Positions 16,488-25,793 of a stretch of 64,000 bases of DNA are shown piece by piece. Under the pieces are notes generated by a model. The model worked only from the letters and a program-made list of their open reading frames with translations, was not told the origin of the DNA and did not search any database. Within the stretch, counting starts at the first letter, position 1, and every line of letters begins with the position of its first letter. Made by a program: the position numbers and the translations under genes. This DNA comes from Corynebacterium oculi. Its GTDB lineage: Bacteria; Actinomycetota; Actinomycetes; Mycobacteriales; Mycobacteriaceae. The DNA lies in the NCBI RefSeq assembly GCF_001412105.1, contig NZ_LKST01000004.1:1-64000 (forward strand), read 5' to 3'.

Positions 16488-17288
16488 GTGGTTGCCCGGA
16501 AGAAGATCCTTGCCCTGACCGCCACCGGCCTGGGCGCGGTGGCGGCGCTGGCCTGGGCGGCGGACTCCACCGCGGCCATCCGCGCGGAACGCGCCATCTC
16601 CACCGCCGTGGCGGAGAACTCCAACCTAGAGGTACACCCCCGCGTGTACCTCGGCGGGGTGCCCTACACCCAAGCGCTGCTCACCGGGGAGATCCCCCGG
16701 CTCTCCGTGGAGGCCCTAGACGTGGACACCCCCGGGCTGGGGCTGGTCAACGCCCGCACGGAACTCACCGCCATCGAGGCGGATCGCCACCAGGTGCTCA
16801 GCGGCGACCTCACGGGGGCCACCGCCGAGGTATTTAGCCGACAACTCGGACTCGACGGGGTGGCCGTGGGAGAACAACTCGGCATGACCGACCTGGACAT
16901 CTCCAACCCCTATGACATCTCCCCCGGCGGCGGCCCCGCCGTGGAGGTGCAACTCACCGGAACCCCACCCGGCTTCGACCAACCAGTCACCGTCATTGCC
17001 ACCCTGCGCCTTAACGGCCCCACCTTCCGCATGGTGCCCGTGGAGCTGCGCGACGTCCCGCCCAGCCGCGCCGAGGACGCCACCCAGGCATTCACCTGGG
17101 AACTCGACACCCGATCCCTCCCCCTGGCCGGGCAGGCCGAGGGAGTGCACGTCTCCGGCGGCTCCATCTACTTCACCGCGCAGCGCCGCAACATCACCGT
17201 GGCCTTCTCCGATCTCTCCCCCCTGGAGGCCGCAGAGCACTCGGCTTACGACGACACCGACTACGGGCGAGACAACCCGGTGAGTTAG
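16488..17288 (+). CDS. LmeA-like (DUF2993) secreted phospholipid-binding protein
   Basis: The 266-aa protein has an N-terminal signal or anchor (KILALTATGLGAVAALAWAA) followed by a DUF2993 domain to the C-terminus. In mycobacteria LmeA is a periplasmic lipid-binding protein needed for lipomannan elongation, so a cell-envelope role is likely. The start is GTG with TAGACT exactly 7 nt upstream and no ribosome-binding site. It is divergent from mshD. Confidence 0.75.
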   Translation: MVARKKILALTATGLGAVAALAWAADSTAAIRAERAISTAVAENSNLEVHPRVYLGGVPYTQALLTGEIPRLSVEALDVDTPGLGLVNARTELTAIEADRHQVLSGDLTGATAEVFSRQLGLDGVAVGEQLGMTDLDISNPYDISPGGGPAVEVQLTGTPPGFDQPVTVIATLRLNGPTFRMVPVELRDVPPSRAEDATQAFTWELDTRSLPLAGQAEGVHVSGGSIYFTAQRRNITVAFSDLSPLEAAEHSAYDDTDYGRDNPVS

Positions 17289-17317
17289 CCCGGGCCGGGC
17301 GCTGTTTTATGACCTCT

Positions 17318-18328
17318 TTATGACCGCTGCTCCAGAAGCCAGCGGCGGGCCCCGGTGAGCTTATACGCGGGCTCGAAGGAGGACATGTGCTCCATATCAA
17401 AGCCCGTGGGGTTAGCCTCCAACACCGTGCCGGCGACAAAGGAAGAGAAATTACGCTTCTTCCCCTGGGCGAAAAGCGCCCCGGTCTGCCGCTCCAGGGT
17501 TTGCGGATCGGCGGTGGCATCCCACTCCTCCTCCGCCACGGCGTAATCCACCCCGGCCTCCGTGAGCATGGTCTTGGTGGCCTCCTGCCCCTCCACGGCC
17601 CGATCGTCTCCCCCGGCCACGTGGTAGAGGAAGGTAGCCTGCCCCAGGCCCGACAGCTGCGTGGGATCCCACTGCCCATCCACGAACATGAAGGCGGTGA
17701 AAAGATCCGGGTTCTTGCCGCCCAGCACGAGGTGAATCATGCAGCCCATCGACTGACCCGTGCCATAGATCCGCTGCGGATCAACCGCGTACTCCTGTTG
17801 CAACCAGGGAAGGAAGCGGGCGGTGACGTCTACCCACTCCGTAGTGGTATAGCCATCGTGGTCATCAAGAACCGTCTCCGTGTAGGCCGGAACCACCACG
17901 ATGCATTTCTCCTGGGCCTGCGTCACCTCGCTCGCCCAGATCAGGGCCCCGTACTGCGCAAGCGGGGTGGTGGGATCGGTAGACACCGTGCTGGAATCAC
18001 CGATGAAGTGCACCAGGGGGTAGGAACCCTGCGGATCGTAGTCACGCGGCAGAAAGACGTTATAGGCGAGTTCCCGGCCGGTCTGCTCATCCCGGTAGGT
18101 GGCCTGGGTGAAGGAATCCTTGACCTCGGCAACCAGTTCCTCCAGGGAGGGAACCGAGGCGGCCTCGGCGGCCACCCCCGAGGTGGTGGAGGGCGCGGCA
18201 TCTGCGGCGCTGGCGGCAGGGCTGGTGGTGGAGCTGGACGACGAGGTGGAATCACCGCACGCGGCGAGCAGGCCACCCGCCGCACCCACACCCATCACAT
18301 GGAAAAAGGAGCGTCGATTAAGAGGCAT
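17318..18328 (-). CDS. Tat-exported lipoprotein, alpha/beta-hydrolase esterase (PHB-depolymerase-like)
   Basis: The 336-aa protein begins MPLNRRSFFHVMGVGAAGGLLAACG: a twin-arginine motif (NRRSFF) and a lipobox (LAAC), so it is probably a folded lipoprotein on the cell surface. A Ser/Thr/Ala-rich linker (about 28-55) precedes the hydrolase domain. The nucleophile elbow is GQSMG (about residue 192), with the oxyanion region YPLVHFIGD upstream. The substrate is unknown; relatives act on polyhydroxyalkanoate or aromatic esters. It converges on the LmeA-like gene. Confidence 0.7.
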   Translation of the reverse strand: MPLNRRSFFHVMGVGAAGGLLAACGDSTSSSSSTTSPAASAADAAPSTTSGVAAEAASVPSLEELVAEVKDSFTQATYRDEQTGRELAYNVFLPRDYDPQGSYPLVHFIGDSSTVSTDPTTPLAQYGALIWASEVTQAQEKCIVVVPAYTETVLDDHDGYTTTEWVDVTARFLPWLQQEYAVDPQRIYGTGQSMGCMIHLVLGGKNPDLFTAFMFVDGQWDPTQLSGLGQATFLYHVAGGDDRAVEGQEATKTMLTEAGVDYAVAEEEWDATADPQTLERQTGALFAQGKKRNFSSFVAGTVLEANPTGFDMEHMSSFEPAYKLTGARRWLLEQRS

Positions 18329-18473
18329 GGCGCTATCCTAGCGATATATGAGCGGCGTCATACGGGCGAGAAAGAACGCAGAGCCCTCGCGGGGCGGGCC
18401 GATCCGGGGATCTTTCTGGCCTCAACTGCCTCTGCCGCCCTTATTTTTCATCCGCACCGCCGTCACCGCACCA

Positions 18474-19508
18474 CTACCGCACCCGCACAAAGTCCCGCAG
18501 CGCATGGCCCACCGAGCGGCGCACGGAGAGCGGCTTGCCCTGCGGGGCAAAGACCTCCACGGCGTCGGGAACGCAGCCCAGGGTGACGGAGGTGTAATCG
18601 CCCTCGTATTCCCCGTCCACCTGGAAGTGCTCGGGTTCGGGGCAGATCAGTTCCACGGAGGTGGCGTCGTCGAACTGCACGGTGCGGCGCTTGATCCAGC
18701 GCTCGAACCAGCGCTGGTGCCCCACCCCGATGAGGTGCAGCATGCTCGCCACCCCGCCCAGGCCTCGGATGCTGGTGAGTCCGAAGAGCCCCAGGCCCTG
18801 ATCGAAGGAGTTGCGCGGGTTGGTGACCACCGGCAGCGGTCCGAGGAACGTCCACGGGTTTGTGTTGGAGGCAAAGAGAAGGGGCATGGTGTGCCGATTG
18901 AGCACTTCCCCCGCCCCGGAGGTGGCGCGCACCTCGATGCTGGGCGGCTTGGCCTGGGTGCGCAGCCAGGCCTCGGTGGAGACCACGAGGTAGCGCAGGG
19001 GGGTGGCGGCGAAGCCTCGGCTGCGGACTTGCTCCACGCGCTCGATGACGGTGGCGTCGATGCCGAATCCGGCGTTGACGGCAAACCAGCCCTCATTCCA
19101 GGTGCCCAGGCAGATGGTGCGGCGGTGATCCTCGCGCAGCGCCTGGGCCAATTGGCTGGCCAGGAGCTCGGGGTAGGGCTGATAGCCCAGGGCGCGGGCA
19201 AAGACGTTGGCGGAGCCGGTGGGCACCACCGCGAGCGCCGGAACCTCGTGGGCGGCGGGCGCGGAGTCCACGGGGCCGAGCAGGCCATTGATGATCTCGT
19301 TGACGGTGCCATCACCCCCCACGGCAATGACCACGTCATAATCCCGGCGGGTCAGCCCCCGGCACATCTCGGCGGCATGGCCCGCGTAGTGGGTAAACAC
19401 GCACCGTAGGTGCAGCCCCTCCACCTCGCGCAGCGCGGCGGCAACGCGGCGCAGCGTAAAAGCGGATTGGGTGGTGGCATTGGGGTTAGAGATCAGCAGC
19501 GCACGCAC
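18474..19508 (-). CDS. diacylglycerol/lipid kinase (DAGK catalytic domain)
   Basis: The 344-aa protein of the LCB5/YegS/DgkB type phosphorylates a lipid hydroxyl using ATP. The nucleotide-binding motif is DVVIAVGGDGTVNEIINGL, followed by VPTGSANVFARALG; the N-terminus ALLISNPNA is typical. The GTG at 19508 is chosen because a TACACT element lies exactly 7 nt before it and the family homology starts there. The open frame continues 390 nt upstream but has no family sequence. It is divergent from the nitrobindin gene across 49 bp. Confidence 0.85.
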   Translation of the reverse strand: MRALLISNPNATTQSAFTLRRVAAALREVEGLHLRCVFTHYAGHAAEMCRGLTRRDYDVVIAVGGDGTVNEIINGLLGPVDSAPAAHEVPALAVVPTGSANVFARALGYQPYPELLASQLAQALREDHRRTICLGTWNEGWFAVNAGFGIDATVIERVEQVRSRGFAATPLRYLVVSTEAWLRTQAKPPSIEVRATSGAGEVLNRHTMPLLFASNTNPWTFLGPLPVVTNPRNSFDQGLGLFGLTSIRGLGGVASMLHLIGVGHQRWFERWIKRRTVQFDDATSVELICPEPEHFQVDGEYEGDYTSVTLGCVPDAVEVFAPQGKPLSVRRSVGHALRDFVRVR

Positions 19509-19515
19509 CCGCCCC

Positions 19516-19550
19516 AGTGTAGCGGCCCCGGGCCGGGTACCCAGTACCCT
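19516..19550. promoter_or_regulatory. divergent leaderless promoters of lipid kinase and nitrobindin
   Basis: TACACT on the minus strand (19521-19516) is 7 nt before the kinase GTG. TACCCT on the plus strand (19545-19550) is 7 nt before the nitrobindin ATG. The -35 region of each falls between the two. Confidence 0.5.
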
Positions 19551-19557
19551 GGTGGGC

Positions 19558-20274
19558 ATGACCGAGCACAACCATGTTCCCGATACCCCCGGCGACGCCG
19601 CCGCCTCCGCCACAAACGATACGAATAGCGCTGCCGGCACCACCGAGGGCACCCAGCCCGCCACGCGCAGCGGCAGCGACGCGGTGAACCTCGCCGCCGA
19701 GCAGTCCAAGAACACCGCCGGGCGCAATATCCCCGCCCTGGAAGATCTACCCGTCACAGCCGATACCGCCAACCTACGCCTGGGCCCCAATCTCCACGAT
19801 GGCCTGCTGGCGCTCCTGCCCCTGGTGGGCGTGTGGCGCGGCGAGGGGCAGGCGGATACCGCCGAGGCCAGGCAGTACTCCTTTGGCCAGCAGATCACCT
19901 TTGCCCACGACGGCGAGAACTACCTCACCTACGAGTCCCGCATCTGGAAGATCGACGAGGAAGGCCAGCCCGGCGACCTGGATCAGCGCGAGTCCGGCTT
20001 TGTGCGCATTGACCTCAAGGACAACATCGAGTTCATCTGCACCCATTCCACCGGCGCGGTGGAAATCCTCTACGGCACGCCGGTAAACGAGCGCGCTTGG
20101 GAATTAGAATCCGCCTCCACGATGGTGACGGAAACCGGCCCCGCCACCCTGGGTCCGGGCAAGCGGCTCTACGGGTTGATGCCCAATAATCACCTGGGCT
20201 GGGTGGACGAGCGCGTGGTGGACGGGGAACTCCGCCCGCGAATGTCCGCGGAACTCACCCGCGTGGTGGGTTAA
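19558..20274 (+). CDS. nitrobindin-like (FABP/DUF1794) heme-binding protein
   Basis: The 238-aa protein has a disordered N-terminal extension of about 70 residues rich in Ala, Thr and Ser. A ten-stranded FABP-like barrel follows (about 75-235), with the family motif GVWRGEGQ near residue 90. Bacterial nitrobindins bind ferric heme and react with NO or peroxynitrite. The ATG at 19558 has TACCCT 7 nt upstream, so it is probably leaderless. The 3' end overlaps the convergent lyase gene by 20 bp. Confidence 0.8.
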   Translation: MTEHNHVPDTPGDAAASATNDTNSAAGTTEGTQPATRSGSDAVNLAAEQSKNTAGRNIPALEDLPVTADTANLRLGPNLHDGLLALLPLVGVWRGEGQADTAEARQYSFGQQITFAHDGENYLTYESRIWKIDEEGQPGDLDQRESGFVRIDLKDNIEFICTHSTGAVEILYGTPVNERAWELESASTMVTETGPATLGPGKRLYGLMPNNHLGWVDERVVDGELRPRMSAELTRVVG

Positions 20275-21166
20275 TCCCCGCCACCGCTTTCTCGATCAAC
20301 TCCCGAATCTCCGCCTCGTTGGCGGGCGCCGGGAGTTTTTCACCATTGAGGCTGGTCACCCTGGCGGCCAGGCGCACGGAACTGACCAGCCACACGGATT
20401 CCGCCGCGAGGAGATCGGCCACCGTGAGATCCTTCGCCTTGCAGCGCCAGCCGGCGGCCTGGGCGGCATCGAAAAGCGCGGCCTGGGTGGTGCCGTGCAG
20501 AACCGTGCCCCCGGGGGTGGGGGTGCGCATCTTGCCGTTCTTTTTCACCGCGATCACCGTGGAGGTCACCCCCTCCAGCACTCGGGCCTGCTCCCCGGCG
20601 CCGTGGGTGTAAATCACGTCATCGCAGCCCCGGGCGCGCGCGTAGCGCAGGGCGGACATGGCGGCGGCGTAATTGAGGGTCTTTGCGCCCGTGGCCATCC
20701 ACTCCCGGGCCTGTTCATCCACGGTGAAGCCGCGCGGCAGGGTGAGCACGCGCACGCCGTGTTCCCGCTGTTCGCGCTGCTCGGGGCCGATCTCCGTGAT
20801 AGTCAACCAGGCCGAGGGGTAGCCGGTGGAGGCTCGGCCGTGGGTGTACGTCCACACACACTTACCCTCCGCGTCCTCGCCGCGCTCGGCCACCCAGGCG
20901 GCCAGGGCCTCGCGGGTGGCACCGCGCCAATAGTCCAGGTCGGGGGCGGGCAGGCCCAGCTCGCGCGCCGAGGCCTCGAAGCGCCGAGCGTGGCGCTCCT
21001 CGTTGCACACGCGCCCCCGGCGCACCAGCAGCGTCTCAAAGATGCCGTCGCCGCGCGTCACCGCCGCGTCATCCCAGAAGAGAGAGGGCAGGGAGGCGTT
21101 GTGCCTGCGCAGGGAGCCGCCGAAGGGCTCCAAGATAAAGATGATGGGCGCGGTGGTTCCAGCCAT
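20255..21166 (-). CDS. class IV aminotransferase-fold protein, likely aminodeoxychorismate lyase
   Basis: The 303-aa PLP enzyme has the D-amino-acid/branched-chain aminotransferase fold. Visible are TRGDGIFETLLV, the PLP-Lys segment WMATGAKTLNYAAAMSALRYAR, and DDVIYTHGAGEQARVLEGVTSTV. It probably forms 4-aminobenzoate from aminodeoxychorismate, or transaminates an amino acid. A second, shorter class IV protein (59631-60230) sits with pabAB, so this copy may have another role. CATAAT lies 7 nt before the ATG, suggesting a leaderless message. Confidence 0.75.
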   Translation of the reverse strand: MAGTTAPIIFILEPFGGSLRRHNASLPSLFWDDAAVTRGDGIFETLLVRRGRVCNEERHARRFEASARELGLPAPDLDYWRGATREALAAWVAERGEDAEGKCVWTYTHGRASTGYPSAWLTITEIGPEQREQREHGVRVLTLPRGFTVDEQAREWMATGAKTLNYAAAMSALRYARARGCDDVIYTHGAGEQARVLEGVTSTVIAVKKNGKMRTPTPGGTVLHGTTQAALFDAAQAAGWRCKAKDLTVADLLAAESVWLVSSVRLAARVTSLNGEKLPAPANEAEIRELIEKAVAGINPPRG

Positions 21167-21173
21167 ACCTTGA

Positions 21174-21200
21174 ATTATGCCCGCTGACGGGGGTTACCAT
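21174..21200. promoter_or_regulatory. interlocked divergent leaderless promoters (lyase and ygfZ)
   Basis: CATAAT on the minus strand (21179-21174) lies 7 nt before the lyase ATG. TACCAT on the plus strand (21195-21200) lies 6 nt before the ygfZ GTG at 21207. The start codons are only 40 bp apart. Confidence 0.5.
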
Positions 21201-21206
21201 CTACCT

Positions 21207-22274
21207 GTGTCTGATACCACCGCATACGTCTCCCCCCTGCTCAGCCTGCCCGGCGCCATGCCCGCGCAGGACTCCGATCCCCTCGCCCGTGGCGTGGACA
21301 GCCCTGGGGTGGCCTGGCACTACGGCGATCCCCTGGCCGAGCAGCGGCGAGCGGGGTTCATCGACCGCTCGCACCGCACCGTCCTTGTGGTCAGCGGGGA
21401 GGACGCGGCGGATTTCCTGCACAATCTGCTCAGCCAGGGGCTTGCCGACGCCCCCACGGGCTTCCACGCCGATGCCCTCAACCTCGATGCCCAGGGCCAC
21501 GTGCTCCACCACGCCGGGGTCATGCGCACGGAGGCCGGCTTTTACCTCGATCTGCCGCGCGCCCAGGCCGCGTCCTTCCGTGACTTCCTCACCAGAATGA
21601 TCTTTTGGTCCAAGGTGGAGATCGCCGAGGCCCCCCTGGGCATCATCAGCGTGCTGGGGGCCGAACCCGACCTGATCGACGCCACCCCGAACCTTGCCTG
21701 GGGGCGTGTCGAGGGCGGGAGAATCGACCTCGCCGTGGAGCGCCCCCACCTCGCGGCGGCAGCCGAGGCGCTGCGCTCGAGCGGGCTGGCCCCCGCAGGT
21801 CTCATGGCATGGACGGCTCACCGCGTGCATACCCTCGAACCGGAACTGGGCGCAGACCTCGACGCCAAGGCCATCCCCCACGAGGTTCCCCGGTGGATCG
21901 GGCGAGGCGGGCACCTGGGCGCGGTACACCTGGATAAGGGCTGCTACCGGGGCCAAGAAACGGTGGCCAGGGTGGAGAACATCGGGCGTTCCCCCCGCCT
22001 TTTGGTTCGCCTGCACCTCGACGGTTCCGCGCCGGTGCTCCCCACCCCGGGAACGGAGATCACCGCCCGGGGAAGGCGCGTGGGGAGGCTGGGCAGCGTG
22101 GTGCATGACCACGAGCTAGGGCCCATCGCGCTGGGCCTCATCAAGCGCTCCGCCCTGGACAGCCCCGACCTGGTGGCCGGCGATGCCGCGCTGGCCGTAG
22201 ACCGTGACTCCCTGCCCGCTTTTGAGGGAGACAAGGCCGGCCGCGCCGCAATGGATCGGCTGCGCGGGCGTTGA
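21207..22274 (+). CDS. ygfZ: YgfZ/GcvT-domain folate-binding Fe-S assembly protein
   Basis: The 355-aa protein has the GcvT fold (HRTVLVVSGEDAADFLHNLLSQ) and the YgfZ signature GCYRGQETVARVENIG, with the conserved Cys near residue 246. YgfZ uses a folate to help maintain certain Fe-S enzymes. The GTG at 21207 is chosen because TACCAT lies 6 nt before it. A longer in-frame ATG at 21177 would lie upstream of the predicted transcription start. Confidence 0.88.
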   Translation: MSDTTAYVSPLLSLPGAMPAQDSDPLARGVDSPGVAWHYGDPLAEQRRAGFIDRSHRTVLVVSGEDAADFLHNLLSQGLADAPTGFHADALNLDAQGHVLHHAGVMRTEAGFYLDLPRAQAASFRDFLTRMIFWSKVEIAEAPLGIISVLGAEPDLIDATPNLAWGRVEGGRIDLAVERPHLAAAAEALRSSGLAPAGLMAWTAHRVHTLEPELGADLDAKAIPHEVPRWIGRGGHLGAVHLDKGCYRGQETVARVENIGRSPRLLVRLHLDGSAPVLPTPGTEITARGRRVGRLGSVVHDHELGPIALGLIKRSALDSPDLVAGDAALAVDRDSLPAFEGDKAGRAAMDRLRGR

Positions 22275-22435
22275 GTTTTATGGCCCTATCCTGCTGAAAA
22301 CCGGCCATACCGGAGGCGGTGCAGAAATTTTTGAGCGGAACCGCTATTGTGTCTTACAGGAATATAGACATACGTAAAGCAGATGGGGCATCCGAATACC
22401 CTGGATCGCCCGGAAACTCCAAGGGGGTCATCGCC

Positions 22436-22645
22436 ATGGGTCGCGGTCGCGCGAAGGCAAAGCAGACCAAGGTTGCACGCCGGTTGAAATACAGCACGCC
22501 AGATATGGATCTGGAGTCCCTACAGCGTGAACTAGCCGGCAAGGCTCCTCACAGTACCTACGAGGACTCCGCGCAGGACGACACGGACTATGAGGATCCA
22601 TACGCGGAGTACGCCTACTGGGATGAAGAGGAGAAGGACCGCTAG
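22436..22645 (+). CDS. DUF3073 small acidic protein
   Basis: The 69-aa protein starts MGRGRAKAKQTKVARRLKY, a basic N-terminus, and ends with a strongly acidic Asp/Glu/Tyr tail. It matches the actinobacterial DUF3073 family of unknown function, usually near purM as here. The start at 22436 has AAGGGGG 9-10 nt upstream. The 160-bp region in front contains a TATTGT...TATAGAC-like promoter area. Confidence 0.85.
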   Translation: MGRGRAKAKQTKVARRLKYSTPDMDLESLQRELAGKAPHSTYEDSAQDDTDYEDPYAEYAYWDEEEKDR

Positions 22646-22671
22646 GGCCTCCTCTCCCCCTCACCACCACG

Positions 22672-22720
22672 GAAAGGGGCGGTACCCTCTCCCTCACCGG
22701 AGAGCGATACCGCCCCTTTC
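22672..22720. terminator. bidirectional terminator between DUF3073 gene and purM
   Basis: GAAAGGGGCGGTA (22672-22684) pairs with TACCGCCCCTTTC (22708-22720), with an inner CTCTCC/GGAGAG stem. It serves both convergent genes. Confidence 0.8.
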
Positions 22721-22751
22721 TGTGCCGCGTGACCCCAGAGGGGCCGGGGCT

Positions 22752-23822
22752 TTAGTAGCCGGGGTGGTTGCCCGTCATCACCACGCGCTGCTCCTCGCCC
22801 TCGGCGGCGTCGCGCACCGTGCCGATCTCAAAGCTCGGGATATGGCGGGCCGCGAGCATCGCCAGGGCGCGATCCCGATCCTTCTCCGCGACCACGGCCA
22901 CCATGCCCACGCCCATGTTGAAGGTTTTTTCCATCTCCTCCTGAGAGACCTTGCCCAGCGAGGCGATGGTGCGGAAAATCTGCCCCGGTGTCCAGGTGCC
23001 GCGCGAGACGGTAGCCACCAGGTGATCCGGGATCACGCGGGCCAGGTTCCCCGCCAGGCCGCCGCCGGTGACGTGGCAGAACGTGTGAATATCACACTCG
23101 GCGGCCAGGGCCAGGCACTCCCGGGTATAGATCCGGGTGGGCTCCAGCAGTTCCTCGCCCAGGGTGCGGCCCAGCTCCTCCACGTGACCGTCCAGCGGCA
23201 GGCCGGCCTTCTCCAGCAGCACGTGGCGGGCCAGGGAATAGCCATTGGAGTGTAGGCCGGAGGAGGCCATGCCGATAATCACGTCACCGGCGCGCACCCG
23301 ATCCGGGCCCAGAAGCTCATCGGCCTCCACCACGCCCACGGCGGTGGCGGAGACATCGTATTCTCCCGGTTCCATCAGGCCGGGGTGTTCGGCGGTCTCG
23401 CCGCCCAGCAGGGCGCACCCGGCCTGCACGCACCCCTCCGCGATGCCGGAGACGATCTGCGCCACGTGCTCGGGCACCACCTTGCCGATGGCAATGTAAT
23501 CCTGGAGAAAAAGCGGCTCAGCGCCGCAGACCACGAGGTCATCCACGCACATCGCTACCAGGTCGATGCCGATGGTGTCATGCTTGCCCATCGCCTGCGC
23601 CACGGCGAGCTTGGTGCCCACGCCGTCCGAGCCCGCCGCCAGCAGCGGCTCGCGGTACTTGCCCAGGGCGAACAGCCCGGCGAAGCCGCCCAGGCCGCCA
23701 CGCACCTCGGGGCGGGTGGCCTTCTTGGCCAGGGGCGCAAATAGTTCCACGGCGCGATCGCCGGCCTCAATGTCCACCCCGGCGGCGGCGTAGGAGGCAC
23801 CGGGCGTTTCATTCTGGCTCAT
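22752..23822 (-). CDS. purM: phosphoribosylformylglycinamidine cyclo-ligase (AIR synthetase)
   Basis: PurM closes the imidazole ring to form AIR in purine synthesis, using ATP. The 356-aa protein starts MSQNETPGASYAAAGVDIEAG; motifs include GVGTKLAVAQ, DLVVCGAEPLFLQDYIA and HCHVTGGG-like THTFCHVTGGGLAGN. The start at 23822 is preceded by AAGGATGAGACG. It is the second gene after purF, 43 bp downstream. Confidence 0.96.
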   Translation of the reverse strand: MSQNETPGASYAAAGVDIEAGDRAVELFAPLAKKATRPEVRGGLGGFAGLFALGKYREPLLAAGSDGVGTKLAVAQAMGKHDTIGIDLVAMCVDDLVVCGAEPLFLQDYIAIGKVVPEHVAQIVSGIAEGCVQAGCALLGGETAEHPGLMEPGEYDVSATAVGVVEADELLGPDRVRAGDVIIGMASSGLHSNGYSLARHVLLEKAGLPLDGHVEELGRTLGEELLEPTRIYTRECLALAAECDIHTFCHVTGGGLAGNLARVIPDHLVATVSRGTWTPGQIFRTIASLGKVSQEEMEKTFNMGVGMVAVVAEKDRDRALAMLAARHIPSFEIGTVRDAAEGEEQRVVMTGNHPGY

Positions 23823-23865
23823 CGTCTCATCCTTCATGGTCGTCAGTGGTTGGACTAGGTGTGGA

Positions 23866-25395
23866 CTAGGCCTGGGCAAGGGGTGCCTGGAGGCGGGCCA
23901 CCAGATCCGCATTGGGATTGCCCTGGGGCAGGCCCAGTGGGTATTCCCCGGAGAAGCAGGCAGTGCATAGCTCGGACATGGGCTGCTCGGTGGCCTCCAC
24001 CATCTGCTCGATGGAAACAAAGCCCAGGGAGTCCGCCCCAATGGCGGTGCAGATGGACTGCGCCACGTCTCTATCGTTCTGGCTGTCGCCGGAATTGGCG
24101 ATCAACTCCCCAGGGCTGGCAAAGTCAATGCCATAAAAGCAGGGCCACTTCACCGGCGGGGACGCAATGCGCACGTGCACCTCGGCGGCACCGGCCTCCC
24201 GCAGCATGCGGATCAGGGCGCGCTGGGTGTTCCCGCGCACGATGGAATCATCCACCACGATCAGGCGCTTGCCCTCGATCACCTCGCGCAGCGGATTGAG
24301 CTTGAGGCGGATACCCAGCTGACGCAGCGTCTGCGAGGGCTGGATAAAGGTGCGGCCCACATACGAGTTCTTCACCAACCCCTGCCCGAAGGGAATGCCG
24401 GACTCCCGGGCGTAGCCCACCGCCGCCGGGGTGCCGGACTCCGGCACCGGCATCACCAGATCCCCCTCCGCCGGGAACTCCCTGGCCAGGCGGCGGCCGA
24501 TCTCGATGCGCACGGCGTTGACCGAGCGATCCCTAATCACGGTATCCGGGCGGGCCAGGTACACGTACTCGAACACGCACCCCTTGTGGCGGGGCTGGGC
24601 GAAGCGCTCGCTGTGGATACCCGTGGCGTCGATAGCCACCATCTCGCCCGGCTCGATCTCCCGGACAAAGGAGGCCCCCACGATGTCTAGGGCACAGGTC
24701 TCGCTGGCCACCACCCAGCCGCGCTCCAGGCGGCCCAGGGCCAGGGGGCGCACCCCGTAGGGGTCGCGGGCGGCGTACAGGGTCTGCCCATCGGTGAAGG
24801 TAAGACAAAACGCCCCGTGGACGCGCGGCAGCAGCTCCCGCGCCGCATCGAGCACGGTGGTATCGCCGCGCACGGCGTCGGCAAGCAGGGCGGTGAGCAC
24901 GTTCGTGTCGGAGGCGCTGGCGGCGTCGAGCACGCCGCGCTCGGTGGCCTCGTCGCGCAGCTCCATGAAGTTCACCAGGTTGCCGTTGTGCCCCAGGGCG
25001 ATGTCCGTGCCGTTGGCGGAGGTACGGAACATCGGCTGCACGTTATTCCAGTCCGTGCCGCCGGCCGTGGAATAGCGGGTGTGGCCGATGGCCACGTCCC
25101 CCTCGAAGGAATCCAGCAGCATCTCATCGAAGATCTGGGACACCAGGCCCATGTCCTTGTACACGATGATGCGATCTCCATCGCCCACCGCGATACCCGC
25201 GGCCTCCTGGCCGCGATGTTGCAAGGCAAAAAGCCCAAAGTAGGTGAGCTTGGCCACTTCCTCCCCCGGTGCCCACACCCCGAATACACCACATTCCTCT
25301 CGCGGTGCGGTCTCCCCGCGATCATCGAGGTTCACGGGAGGCGAGACAGGGACGGGAGGACAATGCGTGTTCCTAAGTGCCACGGGCAACATCAT
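23866..25395 (-). CDS. purF: amidophosphoribosyltransferase (glutamine PRPP amidotransferase)
   Basis: PurF makes 5-phosphoribosylamine, the first step of purine synthesis. The 509-aa protein has an Ntn-hydrolase glutaminase domain with nucleophile Cys35 in PREECGVFG, preceded by a propeptide that is removed. The C-terminal PRT domain has the PRPP loop VVDDSIVRGNTQR. The upstream sterol-carrier-like gene ends 8 bp before it, so the three genes are probably one operon. Confidence 0.97.
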   Translation of the reverse strand: MMLPVALRNTHCPPVPVSPPVNLDDRGETAPREECGVFGVWAPGEEVAKLTYFGLFALQHRGQEAAGIAVGDGDRIIVYKDMGLVSQIFDEMLLDSFEGDVAIGHTRYSTAGGTDWNNVQPMFRTSANGTDIALGHNGNLVNFMELRDEATERGVLDAASASDTNVLTALLADAVRGDTTVLDAARELLPRVHGAFCLTFTDGQTLYAARDPYGVRPLALGRLERGWVVASETCALDIVGASFVREIEPGEMVAIDATGIHSERFAQPRHKGCVFEYVYLARPDTVIRDRSVNAVRIEIGRRLAREFPAEGDLVMPVPESGTPAAVGYARESGIPFGQGLVKNSYVGRTFIQPSQTLRQLGIRLKLNPLREVIEGKRLIVVDDSIVRGNTQRALIRMLREAGAAEVHVRIASPPVKWPCFYGIDFASPGELIANSGDSQNDRDVAQSICTAIGADSLGFVSIEQMVEATEQPMSELCTACFSGEYPLGLPQGNPNADLVARLQAPLAQA

Positions 25396-25403
25396 AGCTA
25401 CCC

Positions 25404-25793
25404 TCAGCCACCCAGCCTAAACAACGGCAACCAGCGGGCCACCTCGCCCGCCCGGGCCCCCGACGCCTCCACCGCGTGCTCCGCGCAGGCCTGCCGGTAA
25501 TCCACCTCACCCAGCACCAATCGCAGCCACGTCAGCGCGTTCATCTCCACCACGTTGGGCGGGGTGCCGCGCGTATGCCTGGGCCCCTCGATGCACTGCA
25601 CCGCCACAAAAGGCGGCACCCGCACCTCCACCGAATGCCCCGGCGCGCTCTGCTCCAACAGGCGGGCGGACTGGCGCACCGCCGCCGCCACCTCCGCGCG
25701 CGGGGGCTTATTAGCCCCCTCGGGGTCGCGCACCCACCGCTGCACTGCCTCCACCGCGCGGCGCGCGGCGAGGGGATCAACCTTCTTAGCCAC
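25404..25793 (-). CDS. sterol-carrier-fold small protein (SCP_3 type)
   Basis: This 129-aa protein matches the short 'sterol carrier family protein' that actinobacteria keep upstream of purF. Recognisable segments are VEVRVPPFVAVQCIEGPRHTRG and PPNVVEMNALTWLRLVLG. A lipid or hydrophobic ligand is inferred from the fold only; the link to purines is unexplained. It has ATG at 25793 and is the first gene before purF-purM. Confidence 0.7.
   Translation of the reverse strand: MAKKVDPLAARRAVEAVQRWVRDPEGANKPPRAEVAAAVRQSARLLEQSAPGHSVEVRVPPFVAVQCIEGPRHTRGTPPNVVEMNALTWLRLVLGEVDYRQACAEHAVEASGARAGEVARWLPLFRLGG

Noticed and set aside
19509..19898. N-terminal extension of the lipid kinase
   Set aside because: It runs into the nitrobindin gene, lacks family homology, and a leaderless start fits at 19508.
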